A stretch of 64,000 nucleotides of DNA from Roseovarius sp. Pro17 (GTDB lineage: Bacteria > Pseudomonadota > Alphaproteobacteria > Rhodobacterales > Rhodobacteraceae): NCBI RefSeq assembly GCF_035599575.1, contig NZ_CP141179.1, forward strand, positions 434,001-498,000. The letters run 5' to 3'. Under the pieces are notes generated by a model. The model did no database searches, was not told the DNA's origin, and was given only the letters and a program-made list of their open reading frames with translations. This document shows positions 8,748 to 17,889 of this stretch, in pieces (within the stretch, counting starts at the first letter, position 1; every line of letters starts with the position of its first letter). The position numbers and the translations under genes are program-made.

Positions 8748-9716
8748 GTGACCGATACATTCTTTCATCCGCCCTCCGGCTCTCAATTGCCGCGTTTTGC
8801 CGGCGTTCCGACTTTCATGCGCCTGCCGCATGTGCCACCCGGTCACGAGCGTTTCGCCGAAGTCGAAATCGGCATCATCGGTGTGCCGTGGGACAGCGGC
8901 ACGACGAATCGCCCCGGACCCCGGCACGGTCCCCGCCAGCTGCGCGACATGTCTTCGATGATGCGCGCGCAGAACGGCGCCACCTCTGTGCGCCCGTTCG
9001 AGGCTGCTCGCTGCGCCGATCTGGGCGACGTGCCGCCGAACCCCGTCGACATTCAGGACGCCATGGCGCGCATCACCGCATTTTACTCGGATGCCATCGC
9101 TGCTGGCATAACGCCGCTGACCGCCGGGGGCGATCACCTCAGCACACTGCCGATCCTGCGCGCGGTTGCAGCGTCAGGCCCCGTAGGTCTGATCCAGTTC
9201 GATAGCCACACCGACCTGAACGACACCTATTTTGACGGGCAGAAATACACCCACGGCACGCCCTTCCGCCGCGCCATAGAAGAGGGGCTGGTCGACCCTA
9301 GTCGCTTTGTCCAGATCGGCATTCGTGGCACGATGTACGACACCGAAGACCGCGACTTCGCCGCCGCAAACGGCATCCGGCTGATCCCTGTCGAGGAGTT
9401 TCATGCACGTGGCCCCGCCGAAATCATGGCCGAAGCGCGCGAGATCGTGGGTACAGCCCCGACGTACATCACCTACGATATCGACTTCGTCGATCCCGCC
9501 TTTGCCCCCGGTACAGGCACACCGGAGGTGGGCGGGCCAAACAGCTATCAGGCGCTGCAAGTCGTGCGCGAACTGGCTGGTATCAACATCGTAGGCGCCG
9601 ACTTGGTTGAGGTTTCTCCACCTTTTGACGCTTCCGGGGGGACCGCCCTCTTGGGCGCGACAATCATTTTCGAGTTGCTCTGCCTTATGACTTGCGCAGA
9701 CTCGTTAGGCGCCTGA
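8748..9716 (+). CDS. speB: Agmatinase/ureohydrolase family protein
   Basis: A manganese-dependent ureohydrolase that releases urea from agmatine or a related guanidino compound. 322 residues from the GTG at 8748, 17 bases after the NlpC/P60 gene; longer starts run into that gene. The metal ligands are H130 (GGDH), D152, H154 and D156 (DSHTD, where DAHxD is the more common form) and D244 and D246 (DIDFVDPAFAPGTGTPE). The THG motif at 168-170 is also conserved. Guanidinobutyrase and guanidinopropionase share these features, so the exact substrate is open. It ends facing the FAD-linked oxidase gene. Confidence 0.85.
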   Translation: MTDTFFHPPSGSQLPRFAGVPTFMRLPHVPPGHERFAEVEIGIIGVPWDSGTTNRPGPRHGPRQLRDMSSMMRAQNGATSVRPFEAARCADLGDVPPNPVDIQDAMARITAFYSDAIAAGITPLTAGGDHLSTLPILRAVAASGPVGLIQFDSHTDLNDTYFDGQKYTHGTPFRRAIEEGLVDPSRFVQIGIRGTMYDTEDRDFAAANGIRLIPVEEFHARGPAEIMAEAREIVGTAPTYITYDIDFVDPAFAPGTGTPEVGGPNSYQALQVVRELAGINIVGADLVEVSPPFDASGGTALLGATIIFELLCLMTCADSLGA

Positions 9717-9746
9717 ACAGGCAGAAATAGCCTGCCATCATCGGTG

Positions 9747-9762
9747 CCGACACTTTTGTCGG
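9747..9762. terminator. Small hairpin between convergent genes
   Basis: CCGACA (9747-9752) and TGTCGG (9757-9762) form a 6-bp stem with a 4-base loop in the 72-base gap between speB (plus) and the FAD-linked oxidase (minus). An ACAAAAT stretch follows. It is a weak candidate for a shared terminator. Confidence 0.3.
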
Positions 9763-9788
9763 TCACAAAATACTCGAACTGCGCTCGC

Positions 9789-11195
9789 TCATTCGTCAGG
9801 CAGAACTTTGCCGGGATTGAGAATACCGTTCGGATCAAGTGCCTTTTTTATGGCGCGCATCGCCGCCAGCGCGGCAGGGTTCTTGTAACGCGCCATGCTC
9901 GCCCGCTTGCTCAGTCCGATCCCGTGCTCGGCCGAGAAGCTGCCGCCGAGGGCCAGCGCAGCGTCCTCGACCGCATCGCCGATTTGCTGGCATAGCGCCT
10001 CGTCCGGGCGTGTGGGAAAGACGCCCAAGTGCAAGTTGCCATCGCCCAGATGGGCGACGGATACGTCGCGCGCGCCCGGATCGAGGCGCGCGATGATGGC
10101 GGCCACGTCGTCCAGAAATTCCTGCATCCGGTCGACTGGCACGGCAATGTCGCGGTCGGCATATGGCTCATGCAGGGTGATAACCTCGGCGGCAGCCTCG
10201 CGTCGGGCCCACATTTCGCTGCGCTGCGCCTCGTTCTGGGCGACGACGGCATCCAGAATCGCGCCTTCCTCAAATAATGCGCCCAGCACGTCTTCCAGAT
10301 GCGCGGCGATGGGGATCTGACCATCAGCGCCCGGCGCGGCATCGCGCGGGGCGATGGCGCCGACCTCGACCAAGATGTTGACGTCATATTGCTCGTCAAA
10401 CGGCTGGCGATGCGTCGGCGACAACTCCATATACGTCTCGACATAGGCGCGTGGCATGTATTCGAACGCCTGCACCGCGCCGCCCGTTTCGAGCTGAAGA
10501 CGGTTGAGCAGGTCCAGCGCATCCGAGACCGACGGGACGGCTACCATCGCGGTCGCGTTGGCCAGTGGCGCGGGATGCAACTTAATCACTGCGGCGGTGA
10601 TGATGCCAAGCGTGCCCTCAGCGCCGATCAAAAGGTGGCGCAGGTCATAGCCGGAATTGTCCTTGTGTAGCTGGCGCATCAGATCGACGATCTCGCCGGT
10701 CGGCAGCACCGCCTCGATGCCAAGGCACAGATCCCGCGTGTTACCATAGCGCAGCACGTTCGAGCCGCCCGCGTTGGTCGACAGCGCCCCACCGATCATG
10801 GCTGACCCCCGCGCGCCGAAAAACAGTGGAAAGATGAGGCCGTGTTCGGCCACCGCGTCATGGATGCTGGACAGGATCGCGCCCGCCTCGACAATGGCAA
10901 TGCGACCTGCGGGACGGATTTCGCGAATCTTGGACATGCGCGCGACCGACAGCAACAGTGCGTCACCCGCTTCGGTGGCGTCAGTCAGTCCGGTATTGCC
11001 TGCCTGCGGCACAATCGCCGTGCCGGTTTCATTCGCCAGCTTGACTATGGCCGATATTTCCTGGGCCGAACCGGGACGCAACACTGCCAGCGGTGTGCCG
11101 CGGGGATGGCCGGACCAATCGCTGGCGTAGCCTGCCATATCGTCCCCTGTCAGGACGTTGGCGGCACCGATGATATCGCGAATTCTGTCCAGCAT
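9789..11195 (-). CDS. FAD-linked oxidase (GlcD/D-2-hydroxyacid dehydrogenase type)
   Basis: 468 residues of the VAO/PCMH fold. The N-terminal FAD-binding domain has the pyrophosphate loop PQAGNTGLT near residues 63-71 and GGALSTNAGGSNVLRYGN; the C-terminal FAD-oxidase domain has HLGDGNLHLG and SAEHGIGLSKR, typical of D-lactate, D-2-hydroxyglutarate and glycolate dehydrogenases. It would oxidise a D-2-hydroxy acid and pass electrons to the respiratory chain or ETF. The ATG lies 3 bases after the Lrp-type RAM gene stop, so the two form an operon. A paralogue sits at 45793. The substrate is not determined. Confidence 0.9.
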   Translation of the reverse strand: MLDRIRDIIGAANVLTGDDMAGYASDWSGHPRGTPLAVLRPGSAQEISAIVKLANETGTAIVPQAGNTGLTDATEAGDALLLSVARMSKIREIRPAGRIAIVEAGAILSSIHDAVAEHGLIFPLFFGARGSAMIGGALSTNAGGSNVLRYGNTRDLCLGIEAVLPTGEIVDLMRQLHKDNSGYDLRHLLIGAEGTLGIITAAVIKLHPAPLANATAMVAVPSVSDALDLLNRLQLETGGAVQAFEYMPRAYVETYMELSPTHRQPFDEQYDVNILVEVGAIAPRDAAPGADGQIPIAAHLEDVLGALFEEGAILDAVVAQNEAQRSEMWARREAAAEVITLHEPYADRDIAVPVDRMQEFLDDVAAIIARLDPGARDVSVAHLGDGNLHLGVFPTRPDEALCQQIGDAVEDAALALGGSFSAEHGIGLSKRASMARYKNPAALAAMRAIKKALDPNGILNPGKVLPDE

Positions 11196-11198
11196 GAT

Positions 11199-11435
11199 TT
11201 AGAACGCCTTGAAGGTCAGGGTGGTTTCGGTTCGCTCAATATGTGGGATTTGCAGCAGATTCTCGTTGATGAACTTGCCTACATCCTCGTTGTCAGGAAT
11301 GTAGAGCTTGAGCAATAGATCGAACGGTCCTGAGGTCGAATACAATTCGGAATGGATCTCGCGCAGGGCGATTTCCTCGGCCACCTTGTAGGAGGTGCCG
11401 GGCTTGCAGCGGATGTTTATGAAAACGCAGCGCAT
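11199..11435 (-). CDS. Stand-alone Lrp/AsnC ligand-binding (RAM) domain protein
   Basis: 78 residues that match only the C-terminal RAM domain of Lrp/AsnC regulators: an alpha/beta fold with the ferredoxin-like order (MRCVFINIRCKPG, EEIALREIHSELYSTSGPFDLLLKLYI, IERTETTLTF). There is no DNA-binding helix-turn-helix. Such short proteins form the same ring oligomers and bind amino acids or related acids. Being directly upstream of the FAD-linked oxidase (3-base gap), it may sense that enzyme's substrate or modulate a full-length Lrp; this is inference. Confidence 0.85.
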   Translation of the reverse strand: MRCVFINIRCKPGTSYKVAEEIALREIHSELYSTSGPFDLLLKLYIPDNEDVGKFINENLLQIPHIERTETTLTFKAF

Positions 11436-11460
11436 GGGATGTGTCCTTTTCTAAGATGCG

Positions 11461-11886
11461 TCACAGACGCATGTGACGCGCGCGCGCGCCTCGTTCGATC
11501 GCAGCGGCGTGCAGACGGTCGAGGTTCAGCTCGTAACGGATCTCTTCCAGCAGACGCAACTCGCTGTCGGCGAGGGTGCCATCGGCGGCAGCCACGTCGC
11601 AGGCCAACGCATAGGCGGTCTCGAACAGGCGCTCGGGCAGGCTCTCGCGGATGAGGCCAAAGAGGGCGTCGAGGCCATCCTCGTCCGAGAAGAGGTCGAA
11701 CACCGTCTGCGCGATGATATTGATACGGTCCTCATCATAATTACCAAAGACGGGCAGGTTGTTCACCGCGCTTTCGATCTTGACCAGTTCGGCTGTGCGG
11801 ATCTGCTCGTCCGAGGCCGAGACCGCGATCATGACGGCCACCAGGCAATCCTGCGCACTCAGCGGGTGGGTTGCGGTGTCGTTCAT
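11461..11886 (-). CDS. TerB-like (tellurite resistance TerB family) protein
   Basis: 141 residues from the ATG at 11886, preceded by AAGGAAAA; the longer frame back to 12009 lies in the promoter region shared with lysS. The protein is helical and acidic. It contains the TerB-type pattern of two helix pairs with acidic turns (AVSASDEQIRTAELVKIES and CDVAAADGTLADSELRLLEEI) that suggests metal-binding loops. TerB-like domains occur in many stress and signalling settings; there are no other ter genes here, so tellurite resistance should not be assumed. It is divergent from lysS. Confidence 0.75.
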   Translation of the reverse strand: MNDTATHPLSAQDCLVAVMIAVSASDEQIRTAELVKIESAVNNLPVFGNYDEDRINIIAQTVFDLFSDEDGLDALFGLIRESLPERLFETAYALACDVAAADGTLADSELRLLEEIRYELNLDRLHAAAIERGARARHMRL

Positions 11887-12007
11887 GGGTTTTCCTTTGC
11901 AAATGGGGGTCTTGGTGCGCAGATTATTGACCTTGTCGTCCCTCGGCAATAGGAAGCGGCGGACCTTTGCGCGCATCCGTGCGAGGGCGTGACCCTTGGA
12001 GAGCCCC

Positions 12008-13582
12008 ATGTCAGATCTGCGTGACGCTGCGATGACCTCGAAAGCCTGGCCTTTTGAAGAAGCGCGCCGCTTGCTGAAACGGTATGAAAAGGGCGCGCCG
12101 GAAAAGGGGTATGTGCTGTTCGAGACGGGCTATGGGCCCTCCGGCCTGCCGCACATAGGCACGTTTGGCGAGGTGCTGCGCACCACGATGATCCGCCGCG
12201 CGTTTGAGGTGATCAGCGATATTCCGACGCGGATGATCTGCTTTTCCGACGATCTCGACGGGATGCGCAAAATCCCCGGCAACGTGCCTCAGCAGGATAT
12301 GCTGGCCGAGCACATGCACAAGCCGTTGACCAGCGTGCCCGATCCCTTCGGCACGCATGAAAGCTTTGGCCATCATAACAACGCCATGCTGCGACGTTTT
12401 CTGGATACGTTCGAATTTGAATACGAATTCTACTCGGCGCGCGAATTCTATGCATCAGGGCAGTTCGACGAGGTGCTGCGACGCGCCGCCGAGCGTTATG
12501 ACGAGGTGATGGCCGTCATGCTGAAATCGCTGCGCGATGAGCGGCAGCAGACCTATTCGATTTTCCTGCCAATTCACCCCGAAACAGGTCGGGTTCTTTA
12601 TGTGCCGATGAAAAACGTGGATGCTGTTAACCACACTGTTACCTTCGACGACGAAGATGGTCGCGAATGGACGCTGCCAGTGACCGGCGGCAATGTGAAA
12701 CTGCAGTGGAAGCCGGACTTTGGCGCGCGCTGGGCCGCGCTGGACGTCGATTTTGAGATGTATGGCAAGGAACATGCCACTAATACAGCGATCTACGACC
12801 GGATTTGCGAAATTCTGGGCGGGCGCAAGCCCGAGCATTTCAGCTATGAGCTGTTTTTGGACGAGAACGGTCAGAAGATCTCGAAATCCGCTGGCAACGG
12901 TATCAGCATTGACGAATGGCTGACGTATGCCTCGACGGAATCGCTAAGCTATTTCATGTATCTCAAGCCGAAAACGGCCAAGCGGATGCATTTCGACGTG
13001 ATCCCCAAGGCGGTGGACGAATATCACCAGCAATTGCGCGCCTATGCCGGGCAGGATGCGGCGGCGCGGGTCAACAATCCGGTGTTTCATATCCACCCCG
13101 ACGGCGTGCCCGAAAGCCGCTTGGTCGTGCCATTCTCGATGCTGCTGAACCTCGCGTCGGTCGCAGGGGCGGAGGAAAAAGACCAGCTTTGGGGCTTTAT
13201 CCAGCGTTATGCGCCGGATGCCGGACCTGAAACGAACCCCGACATGGATCAGGCCGTTGGCCATGCACTGCGCTACTACACCGACTTTGTGAAACCAGCC
13301 AAGGTTTATCGCGCGCCGAACGATCTGGAGCGCGAGGCACTAAGCGATCTGCGCAATCAACTGGCAAACTATGATGGGCCGGTGGATGACGAGGCGCTGC
13401 AATCGTTGGTCTACGGTGTGGGCCGCGACCGCTTTGATCCCCTGCGCGACTGGTTCAAGGCGCTTTATGAGGTGCTGTTGGGCGCATCCCAAGGTCCGCG
13501 TTTCGGCGGGTTCATCGCGCTTTATGGCGTGAATGAGACAGTGCAGTTGATCGACGATGCGCTAGCAGGCAAGTTCGTCTGA
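12008..13582 (+). CDS. lysS: Class I lysyl-tRNA synthetase
   Basis: Charges tRNA-Lys in the cytoplasm. Unlike most bacterial LysRS, this is the class I type with a Rossmann catalytic core, normal for alphaproteobacteria and archaea. 524 residues. The HIGH-type motif is at 49-52 ([14 protein letters not shown]) and the KMSKS-type motif at 290-294 (KISKS). The alpha-helix cage and anticodon-binding C-terminus follow. The ATG at 12008 has GGAG six bases upstream, better than the TTG at 11996 that overlaps this ribosome site. It stands alone with a 70-base gap to the cytochrome gene. Confidence 0.97.
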   Translation: MSDLRDAAMTSKAWPFEEARRLLKRYEKGAPEKGYVLFETGYGPSGLPHIGTFGEVLRTTMIRRAFEVISDIPTRMICFSDDLDGMRKIPGNVPQQDMLAEHMHKPLTSVPDPFGTHESFGHHNNAMLRRFLDTFEFEYEFYSAREFYASGQFDEVLRRAAERYDEVMAVMLKSLRDERQQTYSIFLPIHPETGRVLYVPMKNVDAVNHTVTFDDEDGREWTLPVTGGNVKLQWKPDFGARWAALDVDFEMYGKEHATNTAIYDRICEILGGRKPEHFSYELFLDENGQKISKSAGNGISIDEWLTYASTESLSYFMYLKPKTAKRMHFDVIPKAVDEYHQQLRAYAGQDAAARVNNPVFHIHPDGVPESRLVVPFSMLLNLASVAGAEEKDQLWGFIQRYAPDAGPETNPDMDQAVGHALRYYTDFVKPAKVYRAPNDLEREALSDLRNQLANYDGPVDDEALQSLVYGVGRDRFDPLRDWFKALYEVLLGASQGPRFGGFIALYGVNETVQLIDDALAGKFV

Positions 13583-13652
13583 ACTGCACGGCTTGCGCTG
13601 GATCAAAGCTGGCGCTGGCCGCGTGATGCAGGGTGAGGCAAAGGAGATCGCG

Positions 13653-14063
13653 ATGAAATATGCAGGGATCGCTGCTGGAGTGGCGGCGCTGGGCGTTCTT
13701 GTGGCTTGTGTGCAGGCCACGACGATGCCCGAGGCTGCCGATGGGCGCAGGCTATATGTCGAGAATTGCGCGCAATGCCATGGCTCTGCCGGGCAGGGCG
13801 ACGGACCTTGGGCCAAGGAAATGACCCCCACGCCACCGGCGCTGACACAGTTGATGGAAGGCGGCACTTTCCCCCGCGCGCGGGTTCTGTCGACGATTGA
13901 CGGCTATCATCGCGCGCAAATTCCGGGGCAGCAGATGCCGGAATTCGGCGCGCTGCTGACAGGCGAAACGGTGCCGCTCGATACCGGTGACGGCGTCATG
14001 ACGCCCACGCCCCGCCCGCTGGCCGCGTTGCTCAGCTATCTTGAGAGTATTCAGGAGGGCTGA
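13653..14063 (+). CDS. Cytochrome c lipoprotein
   Basis: 136 residues. The ATG at 13653 is preceded by AAAGGAGA. A lipobox (VLVAC) gives lipidation at C19, so the protein is anchored at the membrane facing the periplasm. One heme is bound by C39-AQ-C42-H43, with M95 (GQQMPEFG) as the likely second axial ligand. The size fits a class I monoheme cytochrome c. Its electron partner is not evident from the neighbours. Its 3' end overlaps the convergent helicase gene by 13 bases. Confidence 0.88.
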   Translation: MKYAGIAAGVAALGVLVACVQATTMPEAADGRRLYVENCAQCHGSAGQGDGPWAKEMTPTPPALTQLMEGGTFPRARVLSTIDGYHRAQIPGQQMPEFGALLTGETVPLDTGDGVMTPTPRPLAALLSYLESIQEG

Positions 14064-16462
14064 GCCAGCCCGGCCGCCTGCATCAGTCGCGTCGTTTCTT
14101 CGGTCAACAGCCGCTCTTCGCCAGCGCCGCTGACGGGCGTGCGCCCGGCCTCCAGAAACAGCGGCGCGGCCAGCGGCGTCACGCGCGGCAGCCGGACCAG
14201 GTCGATGCGCCCGCCAATGCGCGCCATCATCTCTTCAATACGTCCGAAATCGACCAGACCGCGCATCGCCTCGGTTTGCGTGATGCGCAGCAGCAGATGA
14301 TCCGGATCGTATTTCACCAACGTATCGTAGAGGATATCCGACGAAAACGTTGCTTGCCGCCCGGATTTTCGTGCCTGCGGCAGGTTGCGCTGAATAAGGC
14401 CCGCGATGGTGGCCGAGGTGCGAAATGTCCGCTTCATCACCGCGTTGCCGCTGAGCCAGTGCTCAAAGCCGCCGCGTAACGCCGCCGGATCGAAAAGCGA
14501 CGTGGTGTCCACCAACGGTTCGAGCCCCCAGATGAGCGTCGCGTAATCGGTCGCGACAAACCCGAGAGGGTCGAGGCCCAGTTCCTCCATCCGCTTGGTC
14601 AACAGCAGGCCCAGTGTTTGCTGCGCGTTGCGCCCGGCAAAACCGTAGATGCAGGCATGTTCGCGCCCGTCATGTGGAAAACTTTCGATCAACAACCGGC
14701 CCGCCATTGGCATCTGCGACACGCGCCGCTGCAAATGCAGCCATTCGGCGGTGTGGGCGGGCAGGGTGGGCCAATCCGGCTGCGCCAGCATGGCTAGGAT
14801 GCGCTGGCTCAGTTGCGTGGATGTAGCAAATTTCGTGCCCGAAAACGTCGCGATCTTGGGCTTTTTCCCGTCCGAACGGCTGACCTCGACGGTCAGCTCG
14901 CGAAGGGATTCATATCGCACGATCTGGCCCCCGATCAGGAACGTATCACCCTTCGTGAGTGTTGCGGCAAAGGCCTCTTCGATCTCGCCCAGTGGTTTGC
15001 CGCCTCGGCCCCGCTGCATCTTGACCTTCAGCAGGTCACTGTCCTGAATGGTGCCAACGTTCATGCGGATGATCTGCGCGGCGCGCGGATCACGCAGTTG
15101 CCACAGGCCACCCCGTCGGATCAGGCGCTGCCATTTATCGTAGGCGCGCAGAGCATAGCCGCCGGTTGCGCAGAAATCGAGACATTCGTCGAAATCGGCG
15201 CGGGTGAGGGCCGCGTAGGGACCAGCGGTTACTACCTCATCATATAGTTGGTCCGCGCTGAACGGTTTTGCACATGCGGCGATCAGGATATGTTGGCAGA
15301 GCACGTCCAATGGGCCGGGTCCGCGTGGATCACCGTCCAGATCGCGCGCACGCACAGCCTCTAGCGCGGCGACGCATTCGACTACCTCAAAGCGGTTGGC
15401 AGGGACCAGCAGCGCCTTGGATGGGGCGTTGTAGCGATGGTTCGCGCGCCCGATACGCTGCACCAGCCGCTTGACGTTCTTGGGCGCGCCAACCTGAATG
15501 ACGAGGTCCACATCGCCCCAATCAATGCCCAGATCGAGGCTGCCGGTGCAGACGATTGCACGCAACTCGCCGCGCTGCATGGCGCCTTCGACGCGCTGAC
15601 GCTGGGTGCGATCAAGGCTACCGTGGTGGATTCCTATCGCAAGGTTTTCGTCATTGGCCAGCCAAAGGTTGCGAAAAAATATCTCGGCCTGCGCGCGGGT
15701 ATTGTGGAAAATCAACGTAGTGTTGTGGGCCTTGACCTGCTCCAGAACGGCGGGGATGGCATAGGCCGCACCACCGCCGGACCACGGTGGCGGCTCGGCG
15801 ACCTCTAGCATCTTAATGTCCGGCTCGGGGCCGGGATCGGCCATGATGACTTCGCAGGGATCAGGATGGCGTGCCAGAAAACGCGCAATGGCGGCGGGAT
15901 CCTCGACCGTGGCCGACAGGCCGACGCGGCGCAAATCAGGGCAAAGGGCTTGCAGTCGTGACAGCGCCAACATCAGTTGATCGCCCCGTTTGCTTTCGGC
16001 CAAGGCGTGGATTTCGTCGATCACCACGCGGCTCAGGCCCGCGAAAATACGCGGCGCGTCCTCGTAAGAGGTTAGCAGGGCAAGGCTTTCGGGCGTTGTC
16101 AGCAGGATATCGGGTGGATCAGCACGCTGGCGACGCTTTTGCGTATAAGAGGTGTCGCCGGTGCGATCCTCGATGCGGATGGGCAGGCCCATTTCCGTCA
16201 CGGGGGTCGTCAGGTTGCGGCGAATATCACTGGCCAGCGCCTTAAGCGGCGAGATGTAGAGGGTATGCAACCCCTTGTGCCCGCCCTCGGCGAGTTCGGC
16301 CAACGTGGGCAAGAAACCGGCAAGCGTTTTGCCCCCGCCCGTGGGCGCGATCAGCAGCAGGGATGGATCGCCCGCGCGATCCAGCATGTTCTGCTGGTGC
16401 GGGTGGACCGACCATCCGCGCGACGCGAACCAGTCAGTGAATTGAGGGGGCAGTGTGGTCAT
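14051..16462 (-). CDS. Ligase-associated Lhr-type DEXH-box DNA helicase
   Basis: 803 residues of the Lhr family. Motif I is APTGGGKT (39-46), motif II DEIH (149-152), motif III SAT (183-185), then a second RecA-like domain with the QRIGRANH motif VI, a winged-helix region and the Lhr-specific C-terminal beta-barrel part. In many proteobacteria this form is clustered with an ATP-dependent DNA ligase, a metallophosphoesterase and an exonuclease in a predicted DNA repair module. None of those partners is next to it here; its neighbours are a cytochrome c and a Tad-linked ATPase. It would act as a 3'-5' translocase on nucleic acid. Confidence 0.92.
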   Translation of the reverse strand: MTTLPPQFTDWFASRGWSVHPHQQNMLDRAGDPSLLLIAPTGGGKTLAGFLPTLAELAEGGHKGLHTLYISPLKALASDIRRNLTTPVTEMGLPIRIEDRTGDTSYTQKRRQRADPPDILLTTPESLALLTSYEDAPRIFAGLSRVVIDEIHALAESKRGDQLMLALSRLQALCPDLRRVGLSATVEDPAAIARFLARHPDPCEVIMADPGPEPDIKMLEVAEPPPWSGGGAAYAIPAVLEQVKAHNTTLIFHNTRAQAEIFFRNLWLANDENLAIGIHHGSLDRTQRQRVEGAMQRGELRAIVCTGSLDLGIDWGDVDLVIQVGAPKNVKRLVQRIGRANHRYNAPSKALLVPANRFEVVECVAALEAVRARDLDGDPRGPGPLDVLCQHILIAACAKPFSADQLYDEVVTAGPYAALTRADFDECLDFCATGGYALRAYDKWQRLIRRGGLWQLRDPRAAQIIRMNVGTIQDSDLLKVKMQRGRGGKPLGEIEEAFAATLTKGDTFLIGGQIVRYESLRELTVEVSRSDGKKPKIATFSGTKFATSTQLSQRILAMLAQPDWPTLPAHTAEWLHLQRRVSQMPMAGRLLIESFPHDGREHACIYGFAGRNAQQTLGLLLTKRMEELGLDPLGFVATDYATLIWGLEPLVDTTSLFDPAALRGGFEHWLSGNAVMKRTFRTSATIAGLIQRNLPQARKSGRQATFSSDILYDTLVKYDPDHLLLRITQTEAMRGLVDFGRIEEMMARIGGRIDLVRLPRVTPLAAPLFLEAGRTPVSGAGEERLLTEETTRLMQAAGLAQPS

Positions 16463-16521
16463 GCCGCCTATGTAGGGCGCCGGGCGGAAAAAGTTCGCAG
16501 AAATATTCGCGCGCCCCCGCG

Positions 16522-17835
16522 TCAGTTCACGATTTCACTCTCTTCGACGAACATATTCGCCCATGCACGGTCGATCAGATCGGGACTCATCTGATAGGGA
16601 ATGCCCTCGAATTCGCAGATCGAGATCATCTGGTCGATCAGGAACACCGGCTGATAATTGGCATAGACGTTGTCGATTTCAGGATATTTCTTTTTCAGCA
16701 GGTGGACCAGCGACGCCTCATCCAGCGCTATCTGCTTTTTGCGCGCGACCATGGCAAAGATCTTGAGAAAATCTGCTTGGCTCGGTCCGTCGATCTTGAT
16801 CTTGTAAAAGATCCGGCGCAGCGCGGCCTGATCGAAAATCTTGTTCGGATGGAAGTTGGTCGAAAAGATCGCGAGTGTGTCGAATGGCACTTCGAATTTT
16901 TCACCAGACTGAAGGGCAAGGATATCCTTGCTCTCTTCCAGCGGCACGATCCAGCGGTTGACCAGATTTTGCGGTGGCTCGGCCTGACGGCCAAGGTCGT
17001 CGACGATGAAAATGCCGCCGGTTGATTTCAGCTGAAGCGACGCCTGATAGGTGCGCGCTGTCGGGTTATAGACGAGGTCCAGCATGTCGAGCGTCAGTTC
17101 ACCACCGGTAATGACCGTCGGCCGCTCGCAACGCACATAGCGCGCATCGAACGTGCGGCGACGGCGCAGGGAATTAGGGTCGTCAGACTCGGCCTCGGCC
17201 TTGGAGTGGACAATGGGATCGTAGACGGTGATGACTTGGCCCGCGTATTCGATGGCCATCGGTACGTAGATCTTGTCGCCCATTGCGTCGCGGATACCGT
17301 TGGAAATACTGGATTTACCATTGCCCGGCGGGCCATACATCAGGATTGAGCGGCCTGCGCTAACGGCGGGGCCCAACTGATCCAGCAGGCTGGGCGGCAA
17401 GACCAGATGGCCCATCGCGCCGGTCAGCTGGTCACGGGTGATCTGGATATTGCGGATCGACTGGCGCTGCACCTGCTCGGCATAGACGGCCAGTGGTACG
17501 GGCATGGGGCCGAAATATTCGGATTGCGCCAGCGCATCCAGCGCGCGCGCCTTGCCTGCATCTGTCAGCTGATAGCCCATTTCGCTGCCTGCCGTCGCGC
17601 TCATCGTGCCGGTCGCTTCCAGCAGGCGCTGCTCGCGCGCAAGATCGACCAGCTCTTGGGTGACGGTGCGAGGAAGACAGACGGCGACCGCGATTTCGCT
17701 GACCAGGGTCACGTTTTTGCGGAATATGGTTTTAAGCAGGATGTCGCGCATCATCACCACATTCACGCGCATGTCGGCCATTGTCGTGGGGGGCGGGGGC
17801 GGTTGCACGCCTTTGGACGTCACTTGCATGTTCAT
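16522..17835 (-). CDS. AAA+ ATPase with N-terminal winged-helix-like region, beside the Tad pilus locus
   Basis: 437 residues. The N-terminus has a Pro-rich lead (QPPPPPTT), then a region at 25-105 that looks like a winged helix (MRDILLKTIFRKNVTLVSEI through YQLTDAGKARAL). The AAA core has Walker A GPPGNGKS at 168-175, Walker B IFIVDDLG at 275-282, and a sensor-type FSTNFHPN. The C-terminal lid carries KKKYPEIDNVYANYQP. It lies 54 bases downstream of cpaA on the same strand, at the end of the Tad gene run. It is not a canonical Tad component (the secretion ATPase is CpaF). A role in pilus regulation or assembly is inferred from position only. Confidence 0.8.
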   Translation of the reverse strand: MNMQVTSKGVQPPPPPTTMADMRVNVVMMRDILLKTIFRKNVTLVSEIAVAVCLPRTVTQELVDLAREQRLLEATGTMSATAGSEMGYQLTDAGKARALDALAQSEYFGPMPVPLAVYAEQVQRQSIRNIQITRDQLTGAMGHLVLPPSLLDQLGPAVSAGRSILMYGPPGNGKSSISNGIRDAMGDKIYVPMAIEYAGQVITVYDPIVHSKAEAESDDPNSLRRRRTFDARYVRCERPTVITGGELTLDMLDLVYNPTARTYQASLQLKSTGGIFIVDDLGRQAEPPQNLVNRWIVPLEESKDILALQSGEKFEVPFDTLAIFSTNFHPNKIFDQAALRRIFYKIKIDGPSQADFLKIFAMVARKKQIALDEASLVHLLKKKYPEIDNVYANYQPVFLIDQMISICEFEGIPYQMSPDLIDRAWANMFVEESEIVN

Positions 17836-17889
17836 GGAATCACGGCCTCAGCTAATCGGGTCAGGTTGCCGGGAAACATGCCTGCAAAT

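Noticed and set aside
11474..11492. GC-alternating stretch at the end of the TerB-like gene as a possible regulatory element
   Set aside because: Part of the coding sequence for ARAR-type residues; such GCGCGC runs are common across this window.
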